A DNA stretch of 64,000 nucleotides from Ensifer aridi (lineage in GTDB: Bacteria > Pseudomonadota > Alphaproteobacteria > Rhizobiales > Rhizobiaceae), in assembly GCF_002078505.1 (NCBI RefSeq), contig NZ_LUAV01000014.1, forward strand, positions 312,402 to 376,401. Direction: 5' to 3'. The notes under the pieces are model-generated. The model searched no databases, was not told the origin of the DNA, and saw nothing but the letters and a program-made list of their open reading frames with translations. Positions 36,971 to 48,788 of the stretch are shown in pieces (the stretch's first letter is position 1; each line of letters begins with the position of its first letter). A program made the translations under genes and the position numbers.

Positions 36971-38977
36971 ATGCATCGAATCTCACTTTCCCTGAAAGCG
37001 TCGCTCGTCGGCGCCTTTGCTTTGCTGCTGCTGCTGATTGTCGGGCAAGGTCTTTTGGCCCACTTGCTCATTGGCGGCGTTTATGCGGACGTCGAGAACC
37101 TGGCGACTCGCTGGGTGCCGAGCGTCGATATCACTAACAAGATCAACACGGCCATTGCCAACCTCCGCGGCTCGGAGAATCGGCATCTCGTGAACCGCAC
37201 CGAGGCCGGCATGAAGCGGGCCGACGATGCAATCGCCGAAAACCTCAAGAAGCTCGATGATCGGATGAAGATCTATGACGGGCTGGTTTCCGACCCGAAG
37301 GAGCGCGAACTCTACGGCAAGTTCAAGGAAGTGCTCGCCATCTACCTGAAGCAGCATGACGAACTGATCGCCATGTCCCGCGCCGGCAAGAAAGACGAGG
37401 CCGGGGAGTTCCTGACGAGCGCCATGCGTCAAAGCTACAACGAACTGGACGAACTGGCCGACGGTTTCCGTGACCTCAACATTGCCGGCGCGAAGCAGAG
37501 CTACCAAGACAGCACGGCCGACTATGCGAGCGCCCGCATCGCGACCGTCATGCTGCTCACTATTGCTTGCTTGGCTGGCGTCGGCGCCGTGGCTTTTGCG
37601 ATCGGCGGCGTCTCACAGCCAATCAACCGCACGACCGAAGTCATGCGCACGCTCGCCAACGGCGATCTCTCGGTCGAAGTCCCCTTCACCGACAGGACGA
37701 ACGAAATTGGCGAGATGGCGCGCGCGGTCGAGGTGTTCAAGCAGAACGGCATCCGGGTGCGCGAGATGAACGCGCAGGAGGCGGCACTGCAGACAAAGAG
37801 CGCCGACCTGCAGTCGAGCATCGGCACGGTCGTCTCGGCGGCCGTGGCTGGTGATTTCACAAAGCGCATCAGCAAGGATTATGAAAACGCCGACCTCAAC
37901 CGCTTCGCCGCCCAGGTCAACGAACTCGTCGCTTCGGTCGACCGCGGCATTGCCGAGACCCGCCGTGTCGTGGCCGCGCTCGCGGAGGGCGATCTGAGCA
38001 AAAGCATGAAGGGCGAGTTCCAGGGCGCCTTCGGTGAGCTCAAGGAAAACGTTAATCAGAGCATGGCCAACCTGCGCGCGGTACTTGGCGAGGTGCGCAC
38101 GGCGATCGACACGATCAACGGCGGCGCCGGCGAGATGCGCACGGCCTCGGGCGATCTCTCCCGGCGCACCGAGCAGCAGGCGGCCTCGCTCGAGGAGACC
38201 TCATCGGCGCTCGAAGAGATCACCGCCGCCGTGAAAAGCTCGACCGAGCGGGCGCTCGAAGCGACCCACATGGTCGACGAGGCGAGGAGAAGCACCGAGC
38301 AGTCGAGCGCCGTCGTCAAGGATGCGGTCTCGGCGATGGGGAGGATCGAGCAGGCCTCCGGCGAGATCGGCCAGATCATCAACGTCATTGATGAGATCGC
38401 CTTCCAGACCAACCTCCTGGCACTCAATGCCGGCGTGGAAGCGGCGCGGGCGGGCGACGCCGGCAAGGGCTTTGCCGTCGTCGCGCAAGAAGTGCGCGAG
38501 CTCGCGCAGCGCTCGGCCAATGCGGCGAAAGACATCAAGGCGCTGATCTCGCGCTCGGGCGAGGAGGTGAATTCCGGCGTGAAACTGGTCACGGCGACCG
38601 GCGAGGCGCTCGAGCTGATCGCGAGCCATGTCGTCAAGATCAACGAGCATGTGCATTCGATCACCACCGCCGCCAAGGAACAGTCGACGGGGCTTTCGGA
38701 GGTCAGCACCGCCGTCAACCAGATGGACCAGGTGACGCAGCAGAATGCGGCGATGGTCGAGGAATCGACGGCGGCGACGAACCGGCTCGCCGACGAGGCG
38801 GCGAACCTCGCCCGGCTGATCGCCCGCTTCACGCTCGAGGCGGGCGCCGGCCCGCATGTCGCCGGTCGTGACAGCCGGCCGGCCGCCTCGCCGGCCCGCG
38901 CGCTTACCCGCAAGCTCGCTGGCGCCTTCGGCGGCCGGACGGCAACGGCAGCGGCGGCCGATTGGGAGGAGTTCTGA
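36971..38977 (+). CDS. Methyl-accepting chemotaxis protein
   Basis: A 668-residue transmembrane receptor. TM1 is [20 protein letters not shown]; a helical-bundle periplasmic sensor (about residues 35-185) follows, then TM2 [23 protein letters not shown] units follow, and then the cytoplasmic coil with the highly conserved tip [20 protein letters not shown]. The extreme C-terminus DWEEF after a flexible linker resembles the CheR/CheB-tethering pentapeptide. The ligand is unknown. It sits between modABC and the ModE-type gene, which may be chance. Confidence 0.93.
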   Translation: MHRISLSLKASLVGAFALLLLLIVGQGLLAHLLIGGVYADVENLATRWVPSVDITNKINTAIANLRGSENRHLVNRTEAGMKRADDAIAENLKKLDDRMKIYDGLVSDPKERELYGKFKEVLAIYLKQHDELIAMSRAGKKDEAGEFLTSAMRQSYNELDELADGFRDLNIAGAKQSYQDSTADYASARIATVMLLTIACLAGVGAVAFAIGGVSQPINRTTEVMRTLANGDLSVEVPFTDRTNEIGEMARAVEVFKQNGIRVREMNAQEAALQTKSADLQSSIGTVVSAAVAGDFTKRISKDYENADLNRFAAQVNELVASVDRGIAETRRVVAALAEGDLSKSMKGEFQGAFGELKENVNQSMANLRAVLGEVRTAIDTINGGAGEMRTASGDLSRRTEQQAASLEETSSALEEITAAVKSSTERALEATHMVDEARRSTEQSSAVVKDAVSAMGRIEQASGEIGQIINVIDEIAFQTNLLALNAGVEAARAGDAGKGFAVVAQEVRELAQRSANAAKDIKALISRSGEEVNSGVKLVTATGEALELIASHVVKINEHVHSITTAAKEQSTGLSEVSTAVNQMDQVTQQNAAMVEESTAATNRLADEAANLARLIARFTLEAGAGPHVAGRDSRPAASPARALTRKLAGAFGGRTATAAAADWEEF

Positions 38978-39071
38978 GGTCACGCTTTGCATAAACGAAG
39001 TCGCCCGACTGCGCGCGCCCTCCCCCGCGACCGGGCGATTTCCGTTACGGATCGACGCCGCCTTTAACGGC

Positions 39072-39464
39072 TCATTCGGGCGAGATAGTCTCTTTGGGAA
39101 ACGCCGTATTTCGATCACGCATCGCTTCCAGCCAGTGGAGGTCGTCTTCGATCGCTGCGCGCGCCTTGGCTTCCATCGCCCGGAAGCGTGCGATCAGCGT
39201 CTCGCCGAAAGCGGTGAGCACCGCACCGCCGCCCTGCTTCCCGCCGCGCTGCGATTCGACGGAGGGCTCCTTGAACATGCGGTTCAAGGCATCGACGAGC
39301 AGCCAGGCGCGCCGATAGGACATGTCCATCGCCCGCCCGGCGGCGGAAATCGAGCCGGTTTCGCGGATGAGTTCGAGCAGCATGATCTTGCCGCGCCCGA
39401 GCCGCTCGCCCGGCGGAAAATCGATGCGGAGGATGGGGCGGAGTTCTTCATCGGTATCGCGCAT
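39072..39464 (-). CDS. ModE-type molybdate regulator, HTH domain only
   Basis: About 130 residues from ATG 39464 (MRDTDEELRPILRIDF). The winged HTH is GKIMLLELIRETGSISAAGR with AMDMSYRRAWLLVDALNR, then GGKQGGGAVLTAFGETLIAR, which is the ModE N-terminal domain. The C-terminal TOBE (molbindin) domains that bind molybdate in full-length ModE (about 260 residues) are absent. It could bind the Mo-box found before modA, 5 kb away, but how it senses molybdate is unclear. It is convergent with the chemoreceptor gene. Confidence 0.85.
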   Translation of the reverse strand: MRDTDEELRPILRIDFPPGERLGRGKIMLLELIRETGSISAAGRAMDMSYRRAWLLVDALNRMFKEPSVESQRGGKQGGGAVLTAFGETLIARFRAMEAKARAAIEDDLHWLEAMRDRNTAFPKETISPE

Positions 39465-39613
39465 GGAGCAAACATAAAGGCTGTGGAAAGAGACGGAAAG
39501 GCGCGGTGGCATGGGACCTGTGCATGGAGACCTGAAAACCGAACTCCCGGGCTTGATCGAAGCCGCGAACGGATGCAGCCATAGGAAAAAGTGCCCATCG
39601 CAGAGACAACATC

Positions 39614-40945
39614 ATGCCCGGTCCCGCTCTCGATCCCGTCATCACCGATCATTCGCTGCCCAGCAAGGCCGACGTCGTCATCATCGGCGGCGGCATCATC
39701 GGTGCCAGCGCGGCGCTTTTCCTCGCCGAACGCGGCGTCAAGGTGGTGCTTTGCGAGAAGGGCGTGCTCGGCGGCGAACAGTCGAGCCGCAACTGGGGCT
39801 GGGTGCGCGTGATGGGCCGCGATCGCCGCGAGATTCCGCTCGCGATCGCGGCACTCAAGATCTGGGACACGCTCGATGCCCGTGTCGGCGGCGAAACCGG
39901 CTTTCGCCGCAGCGGCATTCTCTACATATCCGAGACGGAGCAGGATATCGCAAACCGAGATGCTTGGCTGGCACTCGCCAAGCCCTACGGCGTCGACAGC
40001 CGCCAAATCGGTCCGGACGAAACATCGGCTCTCATGGCCGGCGCGGCAATCACCTACAAAGGCGGCCTCTATACGCCGAGCGACGGCAGGGCCGAGCCGC
40101 AGAAGGCGGTGCCGGCGATCGCTTCGGGAGCGCGGCGCGCCGGTGCTGTGATCGTCACTGGCTGCGCGGTCCGCGGCATCGAGAAAAGCACCGGCAGAAT
40201 CAGTGCCGTCGTCACCGAACGGGGCCGCATCGAAACTTCGGCCGTGGTGCTTGCCGGCGGCGCCTGGTCGCGGCTCTTCTGCAAGGGCCTCGGCATCCGT
40301 CTGCCGCAGCTGAAGGTGCGCAACACCGTACTCAGGACCGCGCCGATCGAAGGTGGGCCGGAGGGCGCCGGTGCAACCGCGACCTACGCCTACCGCAAGC
40401 GGCTCGACGGCGGCTACACGATCGCCACGGCAGGCACAAACCTGCATCCGCTCGTTCCGGACACCTTTGCATTCTTCCGCGACTTTCGGCCGGCGCGAAA
40501 GGCCGAGAGCGAGGCCGTACAGGTGGGACTCAGCGCTCAGAGCTGGCGCGAGCTTTTCGAGATCGCACCCCAACCGCTCGACCGACCGGGCGCCTTCGAG
40601 AGATGCCGCATCCTCGACCCGCGTCCCGATCCCAAATCCGTGCTCAAGGCATTCGAGGAGGCGAGAAAGGCTCTTCCGAAGCTCCGCGCCGTCGAACCGG
40701 TGCAGATCTGGGCCGGCCTGATCGATGTCACGCCGGACGTGGTGCCGGTTATTTCCCACGCGGAACAGGTGCCGGGTCTCGTCATCGCCACCGGTTTTTC
40801 GGGCCACGGCTTCGGCATTGGGCCTGGCGCCGGGCACCTCGTCGCGGATCTCGTGACCGGGGAGAAACCCATCGTCGATCCTGCCGAGTTTCGGCTGTCG
40901 CGCTTCTCCGACGGCACGCCGATCGAGATCGCACCGCCCGTCTGA
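39614..40945 (+). CDS. FAD-dependent amino-acid-type oxidoreductase (DAO family)
   Basis: A 443-residue flavoprotein. The dinucleotide-binding start is ADVVIIGGGIIGASAALFLA, followed by QSSRNWGWVRVMGRDRREIP. The C-terminal FAD-binding region is VIATGFSGHGFGIGPGAGHL. It belongs with glycine/sarcosine/D-amino-acid oxidases and dehydrogenases. The substrate is unknown; no transporter or partner gene is adjacent. Monocistronic by context. Confidence 0.87.
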   Translation: MPGPALDPVITDHSLPSKADVVIIGGGIIGASAALFLAERGVKVVLCEKGVLGGEQSSRNWGWVRVMGRDRREIPLAIAALKIWDTLDARVGGETGFRRSGILYISETEQDIANRDAWLALAKPYGVDSRQIGPDETSALMAGAAITYKGGLYTPSDGRAEPQKAVPAIASGARRAGAVIVTGCAVRGIEKSTGRISAVVTERGRIETSAVVLAGGAWSRLFCKGLGIRLPQLKVRNTVLRTAPIEGGPEGAGATATYAYRKRLDGGYTIATAGTNLHPLVPDTFAFFRDFRPARKAESEAVQVGLSAQSWRELFEIAPQPLDRPGAFERCRILDPRPDPKSVLKAFEEARKALPKLRAVEPVQIWAGLIDVTPDVVPVISHAEQVPGLVIATGFSGHGFGIGPGAGHLVADLVTGEKPIVDPAEFRLSRFSDGTPIEIAPPV

Positions 40946-42533
<1,588 letters not shown>

Positions 42534-42534
42534 A

Positions 42535-43548
42535 ATGGCCAGAATGACAATGATCGAAGCGGTGCGCAGTGCCATGGACGTCTCGATGGCGCGCGACGAG
42601 GATGTCGTCGTCTTCGGCGAAGACGTCGGCTATTTCGGCGGCGTTTTCCGCTGCACCCAGGGACTTCAGGCGAAATACGGCAAGACCCGCTGTTTCGACG
42701 CGCCGATCAGCGAGTCCGGCATCGTCGGCACCGCGATCGGCATGGCGGCCTACGGGCTGAAGCCTTGCGTCGAGATCCAGTTCGCCGACTACATGTATCC
42801 GGCCTACGACCAGCTCACCCAGGAGGCCGCACGCATCCGCTACCGCTCGAACGGCGACTTCACCTGCCCGATCGTCGTGCGCATGCCGACAGGCGGCGGC
42901 ATCTTCGGCGGCCAGACTCACAGCCAGAGCCCGGAAGCGCTCTTCACCCATGTCTGCGGCCTGAAGGTCATCGTGCCTTCGAATCCCTATGACGCCAAGG
43001 GTCTCCTGATCTCGGCGATCGAGGATCCGGACCCGGTCATGTTCCTCGAGCCGAAGCGACTCTACAACGGCCCGTTCGACGGACACCACGAGCGCCCGGT
43101 CATCCCCTGGTCGAAGCACGAGCTCGGCGACGTGCCGGACGGACACTACACCATTCCGATCGGCAAGGCGGAAATCCGCCGCCAGGGTTCGGCGGTAACC
43201 GTGATCACCTATGGCACGATGGTGCATGTGGCGCTCACGGCTGCGGAGGAAACGGGGATCGACGCGGAAGTGATCGATCTGCGAAGCCTCTTGCCGCTCG
43301 ACCTCGAGACGATCGTGCAATCGGTGACGAAAACCGGACGCTGCGTCGTCGTGCACGAGGCGACGCTGACCTCCGGCTTCGGCGCAGAGGTCGTATCCCT
43401 CGTGCAGGAACATTGTTTCTACCATCTCGAAGCGCCGATCGTGCGGGTGACCGGCTGGGACACGCCCTACCCGCACGCCCAGGAATGGGATTACTTCCCC
43501 GGCCCGGCGCGCGTCGGCCGCGCGCTCATGGAAGCAATGGAGGGCTGA
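42535..43548 (+). CDS. bkdAb: Branched-chain 2-oxoacid dehydrogenase E1 beta
   Basis: A 337-residue protein starting MARMTMIEAVRSAMD, one base after the bkdAa stop. VVVFGEDVGYFGGVFRCTQG and RMPTGGGIFGGQTHSQSPEA are E1 beta blocks; VVHEATLTSGFGAEVVSLVQ is near the C-terminus. It pairs with E1 alpha to form the ThDP site. Confidence 0.95.
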   Translation: MARMTMIEAVRSAMDVSMARDEDVVVFGEDVGYFGGVFRCTQGLQAKYGKTRCFDAPISESGIVGTAIGMAAYGLKPCVEIQFADYMYPAYDQLTQEAARIRYRSNGDFTCPIVVRMPTGGGIFGGQTHSQSPEALFTHVCGLKVIVPSNPYDAKGLLISAIEDPDPVMFLEPKRLYNGPFDGHHERPVIPWSKHELGDVPDGHYTIPIGKAEIRRQGSAVTVITYGTMVHVALTAAEETGIDAEVIDLRSLLPLDLETIVQSVTKTGRCVVVHEATLTSGFGAEVVSLVQEHCFYHLEAPIVRVTGWDTPYPHAQEWDYFPGPARVGRALMEAMEG

Positions 43549-43552
43549 CGCG

Positions 43553-44851
43553 ATGGGCGAATTCATTCTCAAGATGCCGGATGTCGGCGAAGGCGTCGCC
43601 GAAGCCGAGCTTGTCGAATGGCATGTGAAACCCGGCGACCCGGTCCGCGAGGATATGGTGCTCGCCGCCGTCATGACCGACAAGGCGACGGTCGAGATCC
43701 CCTCGCCGGTCTCCGGCAAGGTGTTGTGGCTCGGAGCGGAAGTCGGCGATACCGTTGCCGTGAAGGCGCCGCTCGTCAGAATAGAGACAGCCGGCGAGGC
43801 GGGCGAACCACCCCCGGACAGCGTTCCGGAAGCGCTTGCCGAAGCAGTGCTCGAAGAGCCCTTGGCCGCCGCGCCTGCCCCAGCGCCCCAGCCGAAGAGG
43901 GAGGAAGTGCTGCGGCCGAAGCCTGAGCAGGCCGCGCCGAAACCGGCGCCAACGCCACGCGAAGCACGGGACCTCTCGAAGAAACCGCTGGCTTCGCCGG
44001 CGGTGCGACTGCGGGCCAAAGACAGCGGTATCGATCTTCGACAAGTGATCGGCACGGGACCCGCCGGCCGCATCACCCATGAGGACCTCGATCTCTTCAT
44101 CAGCCGCGGAGCCGAGCCGGTGCCGGCGCAGATCGGCCTCGTCCGCAAGACCGCGGTCGAGGAGATCAAGATCACAGGCCTCCGCCGGCGGATCGCCGAG
44201 AAGATGTCTCTTTCGACCTCGCGCATCCCCCACATCACCTATGTGGAGGAAGTGGACATGACGGCGCTCGAGGACCTGCGGGCGACGATGAATCGGGACC
44301 GCAAGCCCGAGCAGCCGAAGCTGACGGTCTTACCCTTCCTGATGCGTGCGCTCATCAAGACGGTCGCCGAACAGCCCGGTGTCAACGCCACCTTCGACGA
44401 TCATGCCGGCATCATCCACCGGCACGCGGCCGTTCACATCGGCATTGCCACCCAGACGCCTGCCGGTCTTACCGTGCCGGTCGTACGTCACGCCGAGGCA
44501 CGCACGATCTGGGATTGCGCTGCGGAGCTGAACCGCTTGGCGGAAGCCGCCCGCACCGGCACCGCGACGCGCGACGAGTTGACCGGCTCGACGATCACCA
44601 TCTCCTCCCTTGGCGCACTTGGCGGCATCGCCTCGACGCCGGTGATCAACCATCCGGAGGTCGCGATCGTCGGCGTCAATAAGATGGCGACCCGGCCAGT
44701 GTGGGACGGCACGCAATTCGTGCCGCGCAAGATCATGAATCTCTCGTCGAGCTTCGACCATCGCGTCATCGACGGCTGGGATGCCGCGGTCTTCGTCCAG
44801 CGGCTGAAGACGCTGCTCGAAACACCGGCGCTGATTTTCGTTGAAGGGTGA
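43553..44851 (+). CDS. bkdB: Branched-chain 2-oxoacid dehydrogenase E2 (dihydrolipoyl acyltransferase)
   Basis: A 432-residue protein. One N-terminal lipoyl domain has its lipoylated lysine at K44 (VMTDKATVEIPSP). A Pro/Ala-rich linker, the E3-binding domain (ASPAVRLRAKDSGIDLRQVI) and the catalytic domain, with active-site HRVID in SSSFDHRVIDGWDAA, follow. It transfers the acyl group to CoA and forms the complex core. Confidence 0.95.
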   Translation: MGEFILKMPDVGEGVAEAELVEWHVKPGDPVREDMVLAAVMTDKATVEIPSPVSGKVLWLGAEVGDTVAVKAPLVRIETAGEAGEPPPDSVPEALAEAVLEEPLAAAPAPAPQPKREEVLRPKPEQAAPKPAPTPREARDLSKKPLASPAVRLRAKDSGIDLRQVIGTGPAGRITHEDLDLFISRGAEPVPAQIGLVRKTAVEEIKITGLRRRIAEKMSLSTSRIPHITYVEEVDMTALEDLRATMNRDRKPEQPKLTVLPFLMRALIKTVAEQPGVNATFDDHAGIIHRHAAVHIGIATQTPAGLTVPVVRHAEARTIWDCAAELNRLAEAARTGTATRDELTGSTITISSLGALGGIASTPVINHPEVAIVGVNKMATRPVWDGTQFVPRKIMNLSSSFDHRVIDGWDAAVFVQRLKTLLETPALIFVEG

Positions 44852-44857
44852 GAAGCC

Positions 44858-46252
44858 ATGAAGGAAATCTCCTGCAAGCTCTTGGTGCTCGGCGCCGGCC
44901 CCGGCGGCTATGTCTGCGCAATCCGCGCCGGCCAGCTCGGCGTCGACACCGTGATCGTCGAGAAGGGGAAGGCCGGCGGCACCTGTCTCAATGTCGGCTG
45001 TATCCCCTCCAAGGCGCTGATCCATGCGGCCGATGAATTTCACAAGCTCCGGGTGGCGGCCTCCGGCAAGAGCCCGCTCGGCCTGTCCTTGAATGCGCCG
45101 GCGATCGATCTCAAGCGGACCGTTGCCTGGAAGGACGGCATCGTCGGCCGTCTGAACGGCGGCGTCACCGGGCTCCTGAAGAAGGCCGGCGTCAAAGCCG
45201 TCGTCGGCGAGGCACGCTTCGTCGACGGCAAGACGGTGGATGTGGAAACCGAAATCGGTCTGCAGCGCATTCGCGCCGAGGCGGTAGTGATCGCCACCGG
45301 CTCGGCGCCGGTGGAGCTTCCGGACCTGCCGTTCGGCGGCAATGTCATCTCTTCGACCGAGGCACTGGCATTGACGCAGGTGCCCGAAACGCTCGCCGTC
45401 ATCGGCGGCGGCTATATCGGCCTCGAACTCGGCACCGCCTTCGCCAAGCTTGGCTCGAAGGTGACCGTGCTCGAAGCCATGGACCGGATCCTGCCGCAAT
45501 ATGATGCCGACATTTCGAGGCCGGTGATGAAGCGTCTCGGCGAACTCGGCATCGAGGTCTATACCCGCACCGCGGCCAAGCGGCTTGCGGCCGATCGGCG
45601 CGGTTTGCTTGCCGAGGAGAACGGCCGCCCCTTCGAGGTGCCGGCGGAGAGGGTGCTGGTCACCGTCGGCCGTAGACCGGTGACCGAGGGCTGGGGACTG
45701 GAGGAGATCGATCTCGACCGGTCGGGCCGCTTCATCCGCATCGACGACCAGTGCCGCACGTCGATGCGCGGCATCTATGCGATCGGCGACGTGACCGGCG
45801 AGCCGATGCTTGCGCACCGCGCCATGGCCCAAGGCGAAATGGTTGCCGAGATCGTCGCCGGGCAGAAGCGAAGCTGGGACAAGCGCTGCATTCCGGCCGT
45901 CTGCTTCACCGATCCGGAAATCGTCAGCGCTGGGCTTTCACCGGAAGAGGCGCGCGCGACCGGCATCGAGGTCAAGATCGGTCAATTCCCCTTCCAGGCG
46001 AACGGCCGTGCGATGACGACACTTGCGGAAGATGGCTTCGTGCGCATCGTCGCCCGCGCCGACAACCATCTCGTCCTCGGCATCCATGCGGTCGGCCATG
46101 GCGTCTCGGAACTATCGGCCACTTTCGCGCTGGCGATCGAGATGGGTGCGCGTCTTGAGGATATCGCCGGGACGATCCATGCGCACCCGACGCAATCGGA
46201 GGCGTTCCAGGAGGCCGCGTTCAAGGGCATGGGACACGCGCTACATATTTGA
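44858..46252 (+). CDS. lpdV: Dihydrolipoamide dehydrogenase of the Bkd complex (E3)
   Basis: A 464-residue flavoprotein. The FAD site is LVLGAGPGGYVCAIRAGQLG, the redox disulfide C43/C48 in GGTCLNVGCIPSKAL, the NAD site IGGGYIGLELGTAFAKLG, and the C-terminal catalytic His-Glu in HAHPTQSEAFQE. It reoxidises the E2 lipoamide. It starts six bases after bkdB and is dedicated to this operon by position. Confidence 0.94.
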   Translation: MKEISCKLLVLGAGPGGYVCAIRAGQLGVDTVIVEKGKAGGTCLNVGCIPSKALIHAADEFHKLRVAASGKSPLGLSLNAPAIDLKRTVAWKDGIVGRLNGGVTGLLKKAGVKAVVGEARFVDGKTVDVETEIGLQRIRAEAVVIATGSAPVELPDLPFGGNVISSTEALALTQVPETLAVIGGGYIGLELGTAFAKLGSKVTVLEAMDRILPQYDADISRPVMKRLGELGIEVYTRTAAKRLAADRRGLLAEENGRPFEVPAERVLVTVGRRPVTEGWGLEEIDLDRSGRFIRIDDQCRTSMRGIYAIGDVTGEPMLAHRAMAQGEMVAEIVAGQKRSWDKRCIPAVCFTDPEIVSAGLSPEEARATGIEVKIGQFPFQANGRAMTTLAEDGFVRIVARADNHLVLGIHAVGHGVSELSATFALAIEMGARLEDIAGTIHAHPTQSEAFQEAAFKGMGHALHI

Positions 46253-46267
46253 GGCGGTTGCGGGATT

Positions 46268-46329
46268 GCCCCTCATCCCGCTGCCGCGACCTTCTCCCCG
46301 CGCGCGGGGAGAGGGTTAGGATGAGGGGC
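46268..46329. repeat. Rhizobial intergenic hairpin repeat, copy 1
   Basis: A 62-base palindromic element with outer arms GCCCCTCATCC/GGATGAGGGGC and inner arms CTCCCCGC/GCGGGGAG. It lies between the convergent lpdV and thiolase genes and could act as a bidirectional terminator. A near-identical copy in the same orientation lies at 47596-47657. Confidence 0.8.
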
Positions 46330-46343
46330 TAACCCCCACACGC

Positions 46344-47525
46344 CTACTGCAACAACTCCAGCCCCACCGCGGTCGCCTCGCCGCCGCCGATGCAGAGTGA
46401 GGCGATCCCGCGCTTGACGCCGTTCGCGCGCATTGCATGGAGCAGCGTCACGACGATACGGGCGCCGGAGGCGCCGATCGGGTGACCGAGCGCGCACGCG
46501 CCGCCGTGGATGTTGACGATGTCGTCGGAAAGGCCAAGATCGCGGATCGCCGCCAGGGCGACGACGGCGAAGGCCTCGTTGATCTCGTAAAGGCCGACGC
46601 TTCCCTTTTCCCAGTTAAGCTTGTCAATGAGCTTTTCTATGGCGCCGATCGGCGCGGTGGTGAACCATGCGGGCTCCCGCGCATGGCCGGCATGGCCGGC
46701 GACGATCGCGAGCGGCGTCAACCCGCGCCTCTCCGCCTCGCTTGCGCGCATCAGGATGAGCGCCGCGGCACCGTCGGAAATCGAAGAGGAATTGGCGGCC
46801 GTGACGCTGCCGCCGTCGCGGAAGGCGGGCCTCAGCTTCGGGATCTTCGTGGGATCGGCCTTCATCGGCTGTTCGTCCCGGTCGAGCTTGGCGCTCCCTC
46901 GCTTGCCGCCATCGATGATCGTGACGATCTCCTCGGCAAAGGACGTGTCTTCCGCCGCCTTCAAGGCCCGTTCGAGCGAGCGAAGAGCGAAGGCATCCTG
47001 ATCGGCGCGGGAGAATTGATAATGCTGCGCCGTATCCTCCGCATAGGTCCCCATCAGGCGGCCCGAATAGGCATCCTCGAGCCCGTCGAGGAACATGTGG
47101 TCCTTGACCTCGCCGTGGCCGAGGCGGAAACCGCCGCGGGCCTTGGGCAGGAGGTAAGGGGCATTCGTCATCGACTCCATGCCGCCGACGGCAACGACGG
47201 ATGCGCTGCCGGAGAGGAGCCCGTCGTGGCCGAGCATCAGCGCCTTCATGCCCGAGCCGCAGACCTTGGAGACGGTCGTCGAAGGCGTCTCCTCACCGAG
47301 GCCCGCCCCGAGCGCCGCCTGCCGGGCGGGGTTCTGCCCGAGACCAGCCGGCAGAACATTGCCCATCAGCACCTCGTCGACGGCATTCAGACCGGCGCGA
47401 TCGAGTGCCGCCTTCAGCGCGACAGCGCCGAGCTCCGGCGCCGTCAAATCCTTGAGCCCGCCCTGAAAGGCACCCATCGGCGTGCGCGCCGCCGAAACGA
47501 TGACGACTGGATCGCGATTGCTCAT
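46344..47525 (-). CDS. Acetyl-CoA acetyltransferase (thiolase)
   Basis: A 393-residue thiolase from ATG 47525 (GAGGATTTGAG before it). The nucleophilic Cys is in STTVSKVCGSGMKALM, the conserved His in GGACALGHPIGASGARI, and the C-terminal catalytic Cys in GIASLCIGGGEATAV. It joins or splits acetyl-CoA units. Its place beside the branched-chain and tyrosine pathways suggests a role in handling acetoacetyl-CoA from those routes. It is bracketed by two copies of the same hairpin repeat. Confidence 0.92.
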   Translation of the reverse strand: MSNRDPVVIVSAARTPMGAFQGGLKDLTAPELGAVALKAALDRAGLNAVDEVLMGNVLPAGLGQNPARQAALGAGLGEETPSTTVSKVCGSGMKALMLGHDGLLSGSASVVAVGGMESMTNAPYLLPKARGGFRLGHGEVKDHMFLDGLEDAYSGRLMGTYAEDTAQHYQFSRADQDAFALRSLERALKAAEDTSFAEEIVTIIDGGKRGSAKLDRDEQPMKADPTKIPKLRPAFRDGGSVTAANSSSISDGAAALILMRASEAERRGLTPLAIVAGHAGHAREPAWFTTAPIGAIEKLIDKLNWEKGSVGLYEINEAFAVVALAAIRDLGLSDDIVNIHGGACALGHPIGASGARIVVTLLHAMRANGVKRGIASLCIGGGEATAVGLELLQ

Positions 47526-47595
47526 CTCAAATCCTCCCATGCAGCCGATGATCGGTCGGCCTTCCTCGGGCGGGACGAGAAAGTATGTTTCGGCA

Positions 47596-47657
47596 GCCCC
47601 TCATCCCGCTGCCGCGACCTTCTCCCCGCCTGCGGGGAGAGGGCCAGGGTGAGAGGC
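47596..47657. repeat. Rhizobial intergenic hairpin repeat, copy 2
   Basis: A 62-base element nearly identical to copy 1 over its first two thirds (GCCCCTCATCCCGCTGCCGC onward); its right arm is more diverged (GGGTGAGAGGC). It lies upstream of the thiolase gene, in the same orientation as copy 1. Confidence 0.8.
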
Positions 47658-47743
47658 AATCGCCCGCGCCGCGCCCGCTTCGCTATAATCAGGAGTGACT
47701 ATAAGCCGCGACGATGGCGAAGCAACAGCGGTAGTCCCGGCTC

Positions 47744-48628
47744 TCAGCCCATCCGCTCGGACGCATAGCTCCCCGGGCTCGGCGGGAAGACCACGACGCG
47801 GTTGCCGTTGATGAAGCAGCGGTGATGGATATGGGCGTGCACGGCGCGGGCCAGCACCTGGCTTTCGACGTCGCGGCCGATCGAGACATAGTCTTCGGCC
47901 GACTGCGCATGGGTGATGCGGGCGATGTCCTGCTCGATGATCGGCCCCTCGTCGAGATCGGCGGTGACGTAATGGGCCGTCGCGCCGATCAGCTTGACGC
48001 CGCGCTCATAGGCCTGCTTGTAGGGGTTGGCACCCTTGAAGCTCGGCAGGAAGGAGTGGTGGATGTTAATGATCTTCCCCGACATCTTCTTGCAGAGCGC
48101 ATCCGAAAGCACCTGCATGTAGCGGGCAAGCACGATCAGCTCGGCGCCGGTCTGCTCGACGATCTCCATGAGCTGGGCTTCCGCCTTCGGCTTGTTCTCC
48201 TTCGTCACTTTGATGCAGTGGAAGGGAATGTCGTGGTTGACCACCACCTTCTGATAGTCGAAGTGGTTGGAGACGACGCCGACGATGTCGATCGGCAGCG
48301 CGCCGATCTTCCAGCGGTAGAGCAGGTCATTGAGGCAATGGCCGAAACGCGACACCATCAGGAGCACCTTCATGCGCTCTTCGGAATCGCGGATCTCCAT
48401 CGTCATGCCGAAGCGCTTGATGACCGGCTCGAAGCCTTCGCGCAGCTCCTCCAGCTTCGCGCCTTCCTGGCTGATGAAGGTGAGGCGCATGAAGAAGAGG
48501 CCCGTTTCGAGATCGTCGAACTGCGAGCTGTCGCTGATGTAACAGCCCTTTTCCGCGAGATAGCCGGTGATGGCGGCAACGATGCCGCGGGTGGATTTGC
48601 AGGTGACGGTCAGCACATAGCTTTTCAT
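47744..48628 (-). CDS. purU: Formyltetrahydrofolate deformylase
   Basis: 294 residues from ATG 48628 (MKSYVLTVTCKSTRGIVAAI). An N-terminal ACT domain (about residues 5-85) is followed by the formyltransferase fold, with IINIHHSFLPSFKGANPYKQ holding the catalytic His and LDEGPIIEQDIARI the catalytic Asp region. It hydrolyses 10-formyl-THF to formate and THF. The frame is open upstream to 48751 but is not conserved there. Confidence 0.94.
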   Translation of the reverse strand: MKSYVLTVTCKSTRGIVAAITGYLAEKGCYISDSSQFDDLETGLFFMRLTFISQEGAKLEELREGFEPVIKRFGMTMEIRDSEERMKVLLMVSRFGHCLNDLLYRWKIGALPIDIVGVVSNHFDYQKVVVNHDIPFHCIKVTKENKPKAEAQLMEIVEQTGAELIVLARYMQVLSDALCKKMSGKIINIHHSFLPSFKGANPYKQAYERGVKLIGATAHYVTADLDEGPIIEQDIARITHAQSAEDYVSIGRDVESQVLARAVHAHIHHRCFINGNRVVVFPPSPGSYASERMG

Positions 48629-48788
48629 CGATGGGTCTCTCGTTCTTGAGGTGTTTCCGCGCCCCCTTACATGGGCAGTCACGCGAAAACTAGCGTGGCG
48701 GCTTACGCCCCGCCGATCCATTCGCGACATCGGGTGGACGGAACAGGTCACGGCTGCGCCGCGCGCAACGGCAATCGGAATGGGCTCG

